Assembly (NCBI RefSeq): GCF_947253395.1
Contig: NZ_CAMXYY010000013.1
Coordinates: 1-27,803 of the forward strand
Direction: 5' to 3'
DNA length: 27,803 nt
DNA from: an uncultured Olegusella sp.
GTDB taxonomy: Bacteria; Actinomycetota; Coriobacteriia; Coriobacteriales; Atopobiaceae
A model generated the notes under the pieces. The model did not search any database and had not been told where the DNA came from. It worked only from the letters and a program-made list of their open reading frames with translations. The translations under genes and the position numbers were made by a program. The stretch's first letter is position 1; every line of letters starts with the position of its first letter. Shown here one piece after another: positions 1 through 7,709 of this stretch.

Positions 1-792
1 GTGGTACTTTTTGCCGCCATCATGTTGATTGCAAAGTTTCGCTTTTTTCTTGAGAGTTACGGCGACATCGTTATCCTGAATCTCGTTGTTTTTGGGGTAC
101 ATTTTCTCGAGTTAGTTGCCCTTTTTGTTATTTGCCTTTGCCCTTCTTTTGTTCGCACTATTGGCAACTGGAGCATTAATTTTGCTGAGCGTCACAAGTG
201 GATGCGCAATCCCGAGCATGCACGCGAGCTGGTTAATGTGCAGGTGCAAGAATTTGCTGATGCATTTCGTCGTGCTGCCCAAGATATGCCTTCTATGCTG
301 TTAACGCTGGTGGTTACGATGGCACAGCTGGCATCTTTGTATGTGATTCCTTGGTTTGTCTTGCGAGCCTTTGGGCATAACGCAGATTTTCTTGCCTGTA
401 TGGCAGCGGGATCGATGGTGCAAATGGTGGCTTCGGCTGTACCTCTGCCTGGTGGTACAGGTGGTGCTGAGGGCGGTTTTGCACTGTTTTATGGGCCCCT
501 TTTTGCCGAAGCTGCTCCTGCGGGATACTTGGTCTGGCGTATTGTGACCTTTTTTGCGCCGACATTGTTGGCGGCGCCCTTGCTTGGCTTGCGTTCTGAT
601 TCGGGTGTAAGCATTTACCACCGTTGGATGCGGCTTGTGGGACGTGAGTCGGGAGCCGCTACCGTCAAGGGTGGCTTTCACTTCAAAAAGACTTCTCTAT
701 CACGTAAGAAAAACGGCAGCGCAAAAACGCGCGGCAAAATCCCCGGTGTTGCTTCTGTTGACCTTAAGTCTCTCAATAAGAAACACAAATAG
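1..792 (+). CDS. Flippase-like / lysylphosphatidylglycerol synthase TM-domain protein, 3' part
   Basis: This is the last 263 codons of a polytopic membrane protein. The frame is open at the left edge, so the GTG at position 1 is probably internal and the true start lies outside the window. Several hydrophobic segments are visible (about residues 1-10, 22-50, 95-125, 130-150 and 175-197). The loop VPLPGGTGGAEGGF near residue 147 is typical of the UPF0104 / lysylphosphatidylglycerol-synthetase transmembrane family (TIGR00374-like), whose members are proposed to flip or modify lipids in the cytoplasmic membrane. The last 40 residues are a Lys/Arg/Ser-rich tail, presumably cytoplasmic. The frame ends with TAG at 790-792 and is convergent with sdaA. 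The family call is fairly safe. The substrate cannot be told from the sequence. Confidence 0.75.
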   Translation: MVLFAAIMLIAKFRFFLESYGDIVILNLVVFGVHFLELVALFVICLCPSFVRTIGNWSINFAERHKWMRNPEHARELVNVQVQEFADAFRRAAQDMPSMLLTLVVTMAQLASLYVIPWFVLRAFGHNADFLACMAAGSMVQMVASAVPLPGGTGGAEGGFALFYGPLFAEAAPAGYLVWRIVTFFAPTLLAAPLLGLRSDSGVSIYHRWMRLVGRESGAATVKGGFHFKKTSLSRKKNGSAKTRGKIPGVASVDLKSLNKKHK

Positions 793-830
793 TTAGCTGT
801 GAGCGTTATGTATACGTGAAGACAAAAGTG

Positions 831-887
831 TTTTCTTGCATTTGCTTGAGAATCGGCGAACAACACGTTTGTGTTGAAGCAAGAAAA
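831..887. terminator. Possible bidirectional terminator between convergent genes
   Basis: The short gap between the two convergent stop codons holds nested inverted repeats. The outer arms are TTTTCTTGC at 831-839 and GCAAGAAAA at 879-887. The inner arms are CAACAC at 861-866 and GTGTTG at 871-876, with a 4-nt loop. The outer arms supply a short T-run for minus-strand transcription (TTTTTCTTGC) and a short A/T stretch for the plus strand. The outer arms are widely separated, so this is a plausible but weak shared terminator. Confidence 0.35.
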
Positions 888-888
888 A

Positions 889-2487
889 TTAGTCGCAAAG
901 ACCGCAGATGGTACAACGATTGCGAGCACTTCGTGCAGATGGTGCGGCAGCGAGGCCGCCTAGCGCAGTTTCACGTAGGGTTGCAGGCAAAGCTGCACCT
1001 ACCTGACGCATAGCTTCGACGACTTCATCAAAAGGCAAGGGGTCAAGGACACCTGATAGCGCCAGTTGAGCAGAACTAAGTGCAGCGCTTACACCAATAA
1101 CATTGCGGCCTTGGCAAGGATGTTCAACGAGCCCACGTACTGGATCGCAAACCAAGCCAAGTAGATTGTCGATAGCAGTGGAAGCAGCTGATAGTGCCAC
1201 TGAAGGAGTTGCTCCTAAAAGCTGAGCAACCGCAGCAGCAGCCATAGCGGCGGCAGAACCCACTTCCGCTTGACAACCTCCTTCAGCGCCAGCAACTGTG
1301 GCATTGCGGGTCATAATGGCTCCAATGCCAGCGGCGCACCACAAGGCTTCCTTAATCTGTTGATCGTTTGCGCCAAGCGCTTCGCTTACGGCAAGGACGG
1401 CGCCAGGAACAACACCAGACGAACCAGCTGTTGGAGCAGCCACAATGACACCCATAGAAGCAGATCGCTCAAGGGTAGCCATCGCGTAGGCAGCAGCTCG
1501 GGTAAGTGTGCTACCCATCAACGGGGCAGCAAAGATATCCGCTTTATCAAAGACGGCACGCGCTTGTCCTCCAATGAGTCCACCTAAGGATGGACGAGGA
1601 TGGTCAATAGGCTCTGTGGTCTGGCCACGCATAGCGACAAGCACACGCTCCATTTGCGCATCTACCGCTTTAACATCGCCTGAACTCAGCTCAATCTCAC
1701 GAGCACGAGTTAGCGCACCAATTGAGAGTTTCTTATTTTGACAAAGCTTGAGCAGCTCATGACCATTGTTATAATCAAGCGTCATTTCTGCATCGGCAGA
1801 AATAGGGATTGTACCTGGGATTTCAACGACACAGACACTGATAACCTTAGGTAGTTTTCGCAGTCCTTCAAGCTCCTTTGTGGAGGCGGATTCATCTAGC
1901 TCAATGATGGTATAGGCCATCCCACCGCGTTCCTTACGAAACGTATTGATGGTAGCGATATTCACACTAGCACCAGCAAGCGTACCTGTTAGGGCAGCAA
2001 GCACACCTGGGTGGTCACGGTGTGAGATAAATAAGGTGGGATAATCACCCGAAAGCTCCACATTGACACCGTCTACCTGGCTGATACGTATGCGTCCACC
2101 ACCCAATGATTCGCCGGTGACCGAGACTGCATGTCCATCAGTGCCAGTCATAACGCAAGTCACTGTATTGGGGTGCCGACCTGCTCCTTCTTCATCAGAA
2201 GCGGGAGAAAAACTAAAGATAAGCCCTGCATCGGTTGCGTGTGCAAAAGAATCGCGTACTCGCTCATCATCTGAAGCAAAGCCCAGCATTCCCGCTACGA
2301 GGGCACGGTCAGTACCGTGCCCGCGATAGGTTTTGGCAAAAGAGTTATATAGAGTAAAGTCTACACGTGCCAGATGTTGAGGTCCCAGCGAACGCGCAAC
2401 CAACGCGATGCGCAAGGCACCTGCGGTGTGCGAGCTTGAAGGACCTACCATAATGGGTCCTAGAATCTCGAATGCCGAGATGTTCAC
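889..2487 (-). CDS. sdaA: L-serine dehydratase (iron-sulfur, single chain with ACT domain)
   Basis: A 532-residue [4Fe-4S] L-serine ammonia-lyase that converts L-serine to pyruvate and ammonia in the cytoplasm. The beta domain comes first, with the conserved GPSSSHTAGALR at residues 15-26. An ACT-like domain follows (about 150-225, around HPGVLAALTG), then the alpha/catalytic domain (about 240-532). Cysteines at 405, 447 and 458 have the 42- and 11-residue spacing that I recall for the cluster ligands of the Legionella enzyme. A cysteine-bearing C-terminal tail (CTICGLCD) is also present, as in that family. The start is GTG at 2485-2487, preceded on the minus strand by AAAGGT. It lies about 70 nt behind gltX and is probably cotranscribed with it. 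The ACT domain suggests amino-acid control or serves as a structural linker. Family call is firm. Confidence 0.93.
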   Translation of the reverse strand: MNISAFEILGPIMVGPSSSHTAGALRIALVARSLGPQHLARVDFTLYNSFAKTYRGHGTDRALVAGMLGFASDDERVRDSFAHATDAGLIFSFSPASDEEGAGRHPNTVTCVMTGTDGHAVSVTGESLGGGRIRISQVDGVNVELSGDYPTLFISHRDHPGVLAALTGTLAGASVNIATINTFRKERGGMAYTIIELDESASTKELEGLRKLPKVISVCVVEIPGTIPISADAEMTLDYNNGHELLKLCQNKKLSIGALTRAREIELSSGDVKAVDAQMERVLVAMRGQTTEPIDHPRPSLGGLIGGQARAVFDKADIFAAPLMGSTLTRAAAYAMATLERSASMGVIVAAPTAGSSGVVPGAVLAVSEALGANDQQIKEALWCAAGIGAIMTRNATVAGAEGGCQAEVGSAAAMAAAAVAQLLGATPSVALSAASTAIDNLLGLVCDPVRGLVEHPCQGRNVIGVSAALSSAQLALSGVLDPLPFDEVVEAMRQVGAALPATLRETALGGLAAAPSARSARNRCTICGLCD

Positions 2488-2512
2488 GATAGTACCTTTC
2501 TCTCACACAGGG

Positions 2513-2563
2513 CAGTGTGTGACAAAATTTAGAGCGTAAAACAGTGTGCGACAAAATTTAGAG
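2513..2563. repeat. Tandem 22-nt duplication overlapping the gltX stop codon
   Basis: Two 22-nt copies, differing at one base, lie at 2513-2534 and 2542-2563, offset by 29 nt. Each runs CAGTGTG(T/C)GACAAAATTTAGAG on the plus strand. The right copy contains the gltX stop codon (TTA at 2558-2560 on the plus strand), and the left copy lies in the gltX-sdaA gap. This looks like a local duplication of the gltX 3' end or a short dispersed element. The segment ATTTTGTCGCAC (minus strand) recurs at 13884-13895 after rsmB. Confidence 0.85.
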
Positions 2564-4081
2564 AGCCAAAGATAGCGCACGGTTCAAACGAGCTAGACCA
2601 ATCTCACGGCCCAGAAGCTCGATGGAAGCCCCCAGCGGGGGAGAAACTTGATTTCCGCATTCAGCTACTCGAACCGCACCATAAAACTTGCGCTTATTAA
2701 CCCCAAGGGTTTCGGGCAGCGGCTCGAGAGCGGCATCAATTTGCTCGGCATGCCACGCCTCCTCATCAAGCTTACTCAGTGCCTCATAAGCTGCACTAAC
2801 AAAGGAGCGCGCACCTTCCTTGGCAAGGTTTTTTGCCACAGACTTTTCGTCCATTGTGACGTCAGCCCCCTCATAGAGAAAGCGCGCCTTGTCGACAACC
2901 TCAGGCATGTGGGTTGTCCGGGGTTTAAGTTGTTCAGAGAGCAGATCAAACCAAGCAGGGCGCGCAGCATATGTGCTCTCGGTGTCGCCGCTCTCAAGGC
3001 CTGCAGCGATAAGCTGGGGCACCAGCACCTGCTGAGAAAACTCTGAATTGCTCATTGCCTGCAGATACTGCTGCTGAATCCAGTCGAGTTTTTTGGGGTC
3101 AAAGGTAGCGGGGTTTTTGCTGACACGGTCTAGGCTGAAACTTTTTGCCAGGACATCGCGGGGGACAATAGTAGTCTCGCCATCAGGTGCCCAGCCAAGC
3201 AAAGCAAGATAGTTAACAAAGGCATCGGACAGATAGCCTGCATCGCGATATTCCTCAACAGAAGTTGCGCCATGACGCTTGGAGAGCTTCTTGCCATCAG
3301 AGCCTAAAATCATAGAAATATGTGCAAACGTTGGCGTGGGATAGCCCAAAGCCTCGTATACCATGACTTGACGCGGAGTGTTGGAGAGATGGTCATCACC
3401 ACGGATAACGTGGGTAATACCCATCATTGCATCGTCAACAACAGTGGTGAAGTTGTAGGTGGGTGTGCCGTCAGTGCGGATGAGGATAAAATCATCCAGC
3501 TCACGCGCATTGAAGCTTACGCGACCATGCACTGCATCGTTAATGACTACATCGCCACGATCCAAGGGCACCTTGATGCGAATGGTATACGGTTCACCCG
3601 CAGCGATACGTGCCTTAGCCTCGGCTGGCTCGATATCACGACAGGTGCGCTGATAGCCTTGGAAAGAATCACGGCGCTGTTGCGCTGCCTCTCTATCAGC
3701 AGCAAGTTTTTCGGCTGTGCAGAAGCAAGGATAAGCCCTGCCCTCTGCTACCAGACGTTCTGCTGCCTTACGGTAGATTTCAATACGATCGGTCTGACGG
3801 TAAGGACCATAAGGACCACCAATACCTTCACCCTCATCCCAGTCCAGCCCTAGCCAACGCATGGCACGCAAAATAATCTGAGTGTTTTCCTCAGTGGAGC
3901 GTGTAGGGTCGGTATCGTCGATACGTAGAATAAAAGTGCCTTCATGTGCACGAGCAAAAGCCCAGTTAAAAATTGCCGTACGCGCGCCTCCTACGTGAAG
4001 TTTGCCCGTAGGTGAGGGGGCAAAACGCACACGAATTTTGGGTGTGCCATCAGTTTGTATGTTGTTGTCGTGCGAAGCCAA
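2558..4081 (-). CDS. gltX: Glutamyl-tRNA synthetase
   Basis: A 507-residue class I aminoacyl-tRNA synthetase that charges tRNA-Glu with glutamate. The N-terminal Rossmann domain has the HIGH-type motif PSPTGKLHVGGARTA near residues 22-36. The KMSKS-type motif KKLSKRHGA lies near residue 265. An anticodon-binding helical domain occupies the C-terminal third. Length is normal for the family. The start is TTG at 4079-4081, chosen because a good Shine-Dalgarno (AAAGGAG on the minus strand, 4089-4095) stands 7-8 nt upstream and no ATG fits. sdaA follows on the same strand. Whether it is discriminating or also charges tRNA-Gln cannot be decided here, because no gatCAB is in view. Confidence 0.96.
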   Translation of the reverse strand: MASHDNNIQTDGTPKIRVRFAPSPTGKLHVGGARTAIFNWAFARAHEGTFILRIDDTDPTRSTEENTQIILRAMRWLGLDWDEGEGIGGPYGPYRQTDRIEIYRKAAERLVAEGRAYPCFCTAEKLAADREAAQQRRDSFQGYQRTCRDIEPAEAKARIAAGEPYTIRIKVPLDRGDVVINDAVHGRVSFNARELDDFILIRTDGTPTYNFTTVVDDAMMGITHVIRGDDHLSNTPRQVMVYEALGYPTPTFAHISMILGSDGKKLSKRHGATSVEEYRDAGYLSDAFVNYLALLGWAPDGETTIVPRDVLAKSFSLDRVSKNPATFDPKKLDWIQQQYLQAMSNSEFSQQVLVPQLIAAGLESGDTESTYAARPAWFDLLSEQLKPRTTHMPEVVDKARFLYEGADVTMDEKSVAKNLAKEGARSFVSAAYEALSKLDEEAWHAEQIDAALEPLPETLGVNKRKFYGAVRVAECGNQVSPPLGASIELLGREIGLARLNRALSLAL

Positions 4082-4405
4082 AACGATGCTCCTTTGAACT
4101 TATCGGACGCGCGTTGCGTCAATCAATAGTATTAACAAAGCCGAAGCACAGTATAGCTGCTCAGCAAAGCTGTTATGCACTCATCACGAAGTGTCAAAGA
4201 AGCAACGGAAATCTTTTTGGATGCTGCGGGTTAAACCTTGCGTGTGAAGGTGTTGTTTGGATTTTATTCGAAATATTAAAAATATTTGAAAAAGAGTCAA
4301 AAACTAGTCAAAAAAGGGTAGAGTGCCCTACGGCTGTTGATGAACTGCTCACACAGAGCTCCTACTGACTCTGCCGAGCGCATGTGTAGGGAGATGAATT
4401 TGCCT
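4082..4405. other. Divergent intergenic region, gltX / ATPase-yhgE
   Basis: This 324-nt gap separates the divergent gltX and ABC-like genes and should contain both promoters. On the minus strand a TATACT box (plus coordinates 4150-4155) could be the gltX -10, but no good -35 is seen. The right half is AT-rich and holds the palindrome and tandem motif listed separately. A TAGAGT box at about 4319-4324 is a possible -10 for the rightward operon. No tRNA, riboswitch or T-box leader was recognised. Confidence 0.5.
4267..4315. promoter_or_regulatory. AT-rich palindrome and tandem AGTCAAAAA motifs (candidate operator)
   Basis: A near-perfect inverted repeat TTC(g)AAATATT-aaa-AATATTTGAA spans 4267-4290. 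It has 10-bp arms, one extra base and a 3-nt centre. It is followed by AGTCAAAAA at 4295-4303 and again at 4306-4315, spaced 11 nt, which is one helical turn. The site lies about 115 nt upstream of the ATPase-yhgE-tetR operon. It would fit an operator for the operon's own TetR-type repressor, but that link is inference from position and symmetry. Confidence 0.4.
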
Positions 4406-5137
4406 ATGAGTACACAAGCCGAACTCAGCTTGTTGGGACCTGCCATTCATGCGCAGGCGCTGACGATGAAAACCGCACGTATGACGGCATATAAAGACAT
4501 TAATTTGGATTTAGCTGCAGGCCAGGCGCATGCTTTATTGGCTGAGCACAAGGCTGGTAAACGCGAATTGTTGCTGACCTTGGCAGGCCATATGTTGGCA
4601 AGCTCGGGTGAGCTTACGATAGGTGGGCTTAATGCACGCTCGGTCAAAGGTCTTCACACGATAAAGAAACTCTCTGGTTTGGGTTGGTTTTCTCATGTCA
4701 ATGAGCTCGAAAAAGTACTGAGAGTGCGTACGTGCATTTCAGCTGAATTAGGACTGATGGGCAAAAAGTCTAACCGAGTAGCCACCGATGCCTATCTTGA
4801 GCAGTGGGGACTTTTGGATGTAGCCGAAAAGAACCTCGAGGAGCTTGACCGTATGACCTATGACCTCGTAGGTATTGCGCTGGGTATGGCAGGGGACCCT
4901 ACGCTTTTAGTTGTACAAGAAATCGAACGTGACCTCACTGAGCTTCAAACTCTGCAGCTCATCGATATCCTTTGCGAGATCTCCCACAGTCGCGGTGCAA
5001 CTGTGGTTTGTGGCATGTGTGATTACGGCCTTGCACGCAAGTTTGACAGTATCAGCTGCCTGACCGAGGCTGCGCGTGCACAGCGCGATGCAGTACCTGG
5101 TCAAGTTGCTCAGATGACTCCTCTGGTGGTGGCATAA
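4406..5137 (+). CDS. Degenerate ABC-type ATPase-like protein, partner of YhgE
   Basis: A 243-residue protein with the overall pattern of an ABC ATPase, from ALTMKTARMTAYKDINLDLAAGQ through to the H-loop region, but with the nucleotide-binding motifs eroded. Walker A reads AEHKAGKRELLL: the lysine is kept, but the first glycine is lost and the following Ser/Thr is Arg. The signature LSGGQ position reads LDRMT. Walker B reads LLVVQEI, with the Asp replaced by Gln. The H-loop reads GMCD, with no histidine. It is probably a non-hydrolysing structural or regulatory subunit. ATG at 4406 was chosen because AGGGAG lies at 4388-4393, about 12 nt before it; the in-frame ATG at 4394 directly abuts that SD, and ATGs further upstream have no SD. 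The TAA abuts the yhgE ATG, so the two are surely cotranscribed. Confidence 0.75.
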   Translation: MSTQAELSLLGPAIHAQALTMKTARMTAYKDINLDLAAGQAHALLAEHKAGKRELLLTLAGHMLASSGELTIGGLNARSVKGLHTIKKLSGLGWFSHVNELEKVLRVRTCISAELGLMGKKSNRVATDAYLEQWGLLDVAEKNLEELDRMTYDLVGIALGMAGDPTLLVVQEIERDLTELQTLQLIDILCEISHSRGATVVCGMCDYGLARKFDSISCLTEAARAQRDAVPGQVAQMTPLVVA

Positions 5138-7615
5138 ATGAAAAATCCATTTCGTGGACTGCGTTTTTCTCTGCTTGATTTTCATAACGCTCGTGCCAAC
5201 GCAGGTATGAAGGTCGCACTTGCGGCTATCTGCTGCATTCCTTTGATTTATGGTGCGCTTTACCTAGCAGCTTTTTTTGATCCATATGGCAATATTGACA
5301 AAGTGCCAGTTGTGGTGGTCAACCAAGATAAGGGTACGACTACCAAAGACGGTACAACGCTCAATGCTGGTGACGATGTTGTCAAGCAACTCCGTGATGC
5401 CCAAGCGCTTGACTTTAGCTATGAGAAAGACGCGGACAAAGCTCAGCGGCAGCTTGAGTCGGGTACGTATTACATGGAACTTATTATCCCTGAGGATTTC
5501 TCTGAAAAGGTCGCCTCTGCTCAGTCCGATAAACCGCAACAGGCAAGTTTTAAGCTCATCGCTAATCAAAGTGCCAATTCAATTGCAACAACAATGGGCA
5601 CCTCAGCGTTTCGCGTGATTACTTCCAAGGTCAACTATGCTATTGGCCAGGACTACTATGTACAGATTTTTGACACCATTGATGACTCAACAGCTGAAAT
5701 TAAGGTTGCAGCTGATGGTTCGGCAGCCCTTAGTGATGGTCTTGCGTCGGCTACGGATGGCTCAAAAAAGATTGCTGACAATCTATTGGTAGCAGGTACT
5801 GGCGCAGATGAGCTTGCTGCAGGTATTGTGCGTGCAACAGATGGTTCCCAACAGCTCAAAGACGGTCTTGCTACTGCTAAAGATGGCGCCAAATCATTGG
5901 ATGGAGGTTTGGAAAAGCTCTCAGATGGTGCAAGTAGCGTACAAGATGGTGCTGACCAGCTTTCTGATGGTATTTCTAGTGTTAAGGACGGTGCAGATAC
6001 TCTTGCCGACAAACTCAACGAAGCCAAAAAGGGTTCTTCAGCACTTGCAACCGGCGCGGGCCAACTCAATGCTGGTGCATCACAGCTTAAAAAGAGCCTT
6101 GATGGTCAAAAAGTAAATATCCAGGCTTTGGATAATGGTGTCAATGAGCTTGTGGGAACCGTTGGGCAAACGGGGCAAAAGCTCAGCGATGCTGCTGCAC
6201 AATTGGGTTCTGAGAGCTCTTCATCTGGCAGTAGCGCCTACGCTGCAATAAAAGGTGTTGAAAATAGTTTGGCCGACGCACAAAAGGCTAGTCCTGATGG
6301 AACGGTAACTTTGACTGCCGCACAATGCCAGCAGCTGATTGGCACGCTTGATGCCGCCGCTTCTGGTGTTTCACAAGCAAGCTCTGGTTTGACAGAGGCA
6401 GCAAGTGGTATTGATGCTGAAAGCTTGGCGCAACTCAAAAATGGTGCTGACGCTCTTGCAACCAATCTTACCGTATCGACGGGTAGCACAGATCCCTCTT
6501 CAATGACGCTCTATGATGCGGTCATTCATCTCTCTGCTGGAGCCAATCAGCTTTCCTCGGGTGCCACCCAGCTTGATCAAGGTGTTGGCCAGCTTGCAGA
6601 TGGGGCAAGTCACCTATCTGGAGGACTTGATTTTGCAAAGACGGGCGCCACTGCACTATCTGCAGGTGCCTCTCAGCTTAAGACGGGCACAGAGTCTGCA
6701 AAGGACGGTTCAAGCTCATTGCTTGGTGGCATTGATAGGCTTTATACGGGCTCGACAAGTCTCAATGATGGTTTGGGTGATGCGCAGAAAGGTTCTGCTT
6801 CCCTAGCCGATGGCATCAATAAACTTGCAGATGGTGCAACTACGCTTAGCGAAGGCATTGGCTCTGTTCAAGATGGTGCAGATCAGCTGGCAGATGGTTT
6901 AAGTGATGGTTATAAAAAGGCTCAGGAATCTACAGCTCACTCCGATGCTAAGTCCGAGATGATGAGCGAGCCTGTCAACCTTCAGTCTTCCAACTACACA
7001 ACCGTATCCAACTACGGCTCAGGTTTTGCTCCTTACTTTATTGCGCTGGGTCTTTGGGTGGGCGCCTTGATGACAACCTTTATCATCAAGCCGCTCAATC
7101 CGCGTTTGCTCGCTTCTGGTGCCAACCCCATCGTAGCCGCTTTGGCAGGCTTGTTACCTGCGCTGATGGTAGGCGTTATCCAAGCGGTGCTTATGGGTTT
7201 GGTATTGCAGTTTGGCCTCAAAATTGACTTACTTCATCCTGTAGCGTACTACGCACTTTGTATTTTGACTGCGCTTTGCTTTGCAGCGTGGAACCAAGCG
7301 CTTGTGGTAGGTTTGGGCTTCCCCGGCAAGTTCTTGTCAGTTGTATTGCTTATGTTACAGCTGACTTCAGCTGCTGGCACCTTTCCGCTTGAGGTTGTGC
7401 CGCATTTCTTCAAGATTATCAACCCGTTGTTGCCAATGACTTATTCGGTGCGTGCTTTGCGTGTGGCAACAACAGGTTTGGATATGTCACTGATTACACC
7501 AAATGTCTGGATGTTACTTGCCTTTACGGCACTACCCTTTGTGGTGACTTGCCTGATTGCAGCGCGTAAGCGTCTGGTCACGATGGGAGACTTGCATCCG
7601 CTCGTACAGCTCTAA
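5138..7615 (+). CDS. YhgE/Pip-family membrane protein
   Basis: An 825-residue protein of the YhgE/Pip (phage infection protein-like) family, related to ABC-2-type membrane subunits. One transmembrane helix lies near residues 24-46. A long extracytoplasmic region follows, starting with the typical VPVVVVNQDKG. From about residue 190 to 600 there are many repeats of the form (S/K)DGAxxLxxGL, predicted to make a long helical or coiled stalk. A cluster of about five C-terminal membrane helices begins near residue 626. Family members act at the cell envelope and are linked to phage adsorption or to export. The true substrate is unknown. The start ATG follows the upstream TAA with no gap and has only a weak SD (GGTGGTGG), which suggests translational coupling. 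A tetR-type gene follows. Confidence 0.88.
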   Translation: MKNPFRGLRFSLLDFHNARANAGMKVALAAICCIPLIYGALYLAAFFDPYGNIDKVPVVVVNQDKGTTTKDGTTLNAGDDVVKQLRDAQALDFSYEKDADKAQRQLESGTYYMELIIPEDFSEKVASAQSDKPQQASFKLIANQSANSIATTMGTSAFRVITSKVNYAIGQDYYVQIFDTIDDSTAEIKVAADGSAALSDGLASATDGSKKIADNLLVAGTGADELAAGIVRATDGSQQLKDGLATAKDGAKSLDGGLEKLSDGASSVQDGADQLSDGISSVKDGADTLADKLNEAKKGSSALATGAGQLNAGASQLKKSLDGQKVNIQALDNGVNELVGTVGQTGQKLSDAAAQLGSESSSSGSSAYAAIKGVENSLADAQKASPDGTVTLTAAQCQQLIGTLDAAASGVSQASSGLTEAASGIDAESLAQLKNGADALATNLTVSTGSTDPSSMTLYDAVIHLSAGANQLSSGATQLDQGVGQLADGASHLSGGLDFAKTGATALSAGASQLKTGTESAKDGSSSLLGGIDRLYTGSTSLNDGLGDAQKGSASLADGINKLADGATTLSEGIGSVQDGADQLADGLSDGYKKAQESTAHSDAKSEMMSEPVNLQSSNYTTVSNYGSGFAPYFIALGLWVGALMTTFIIKPLNPRLLASGANPIVAALAGLLPALMVGVIQAVLMGLVLQFGLKIDLLHPVAYYALCILTALCFAAWNQALVVGLGFPGKFLSVVLLMLQLTSAAGTFPLEVVPHFFKIINPLLPMTYSVRALRVATTGLDMSLITPNVWMLLAFTALPFVVTCLIAARKRLVTMGDLHPLVQL

Positions 7616-7651
7616 GGCGATGCGCTAGTATTAAGAAAACGCTCGCAATCA

Positions 7652-7690
7652 ATGCATGCGTCAGGTGCTTTATGCACTTGGCGCATGCAT
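7652..7690 (+). promoter_or_regulatory. 17-bp stem-loop in the tetR leader
   Basis: Positions 7652-7668 pair completely with 7674-7690 around a TTTAT loop. The outer part is the exact inverted repeat ATGCATGCG / CGCATGCAT. The inner part (TCAGGTGC / GCACTTGG) pairs with two G-T wobbles. There is no T-run after it, so it is not a standard terminator. It lies 20 nt before the chosen start of the regulator and swallows an upstream in-frame ATG at 7656. It could be an mRNA-stabilising or translation-controlling hairpin, or a DNA operator. Confidence 0.65.
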
Positions 7691-7709
7691 ACCAAATGTG
7701 GTGAGAGAT

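Noticed and set aside
906..957. Two AGATGGT motifs exactly 31 nt apart near the sdaA 3' end, resembling the island units
   Set aside because: They lie in codons for the conserved CTICGLC tail and nearby residues, and the rest of the unit does not match; probably chance.
3320..3853. 177-codon plus-strand frame inside gltX
   Set aside because: Antisense shadow of a clear, conserved gltX; no SD or family.
4082..4336. T-box leader or tRNA near gltX
   Set aside because: No T-box sequence, specifier stem or cloverleaf was seen on either strand.
4337..4405. Earlier ATG start for the ATPase-like gene
   Set aside because: It lacks an SD and adds 23 residues without family similarity; ATG 4406 has AGGGAG upstream.
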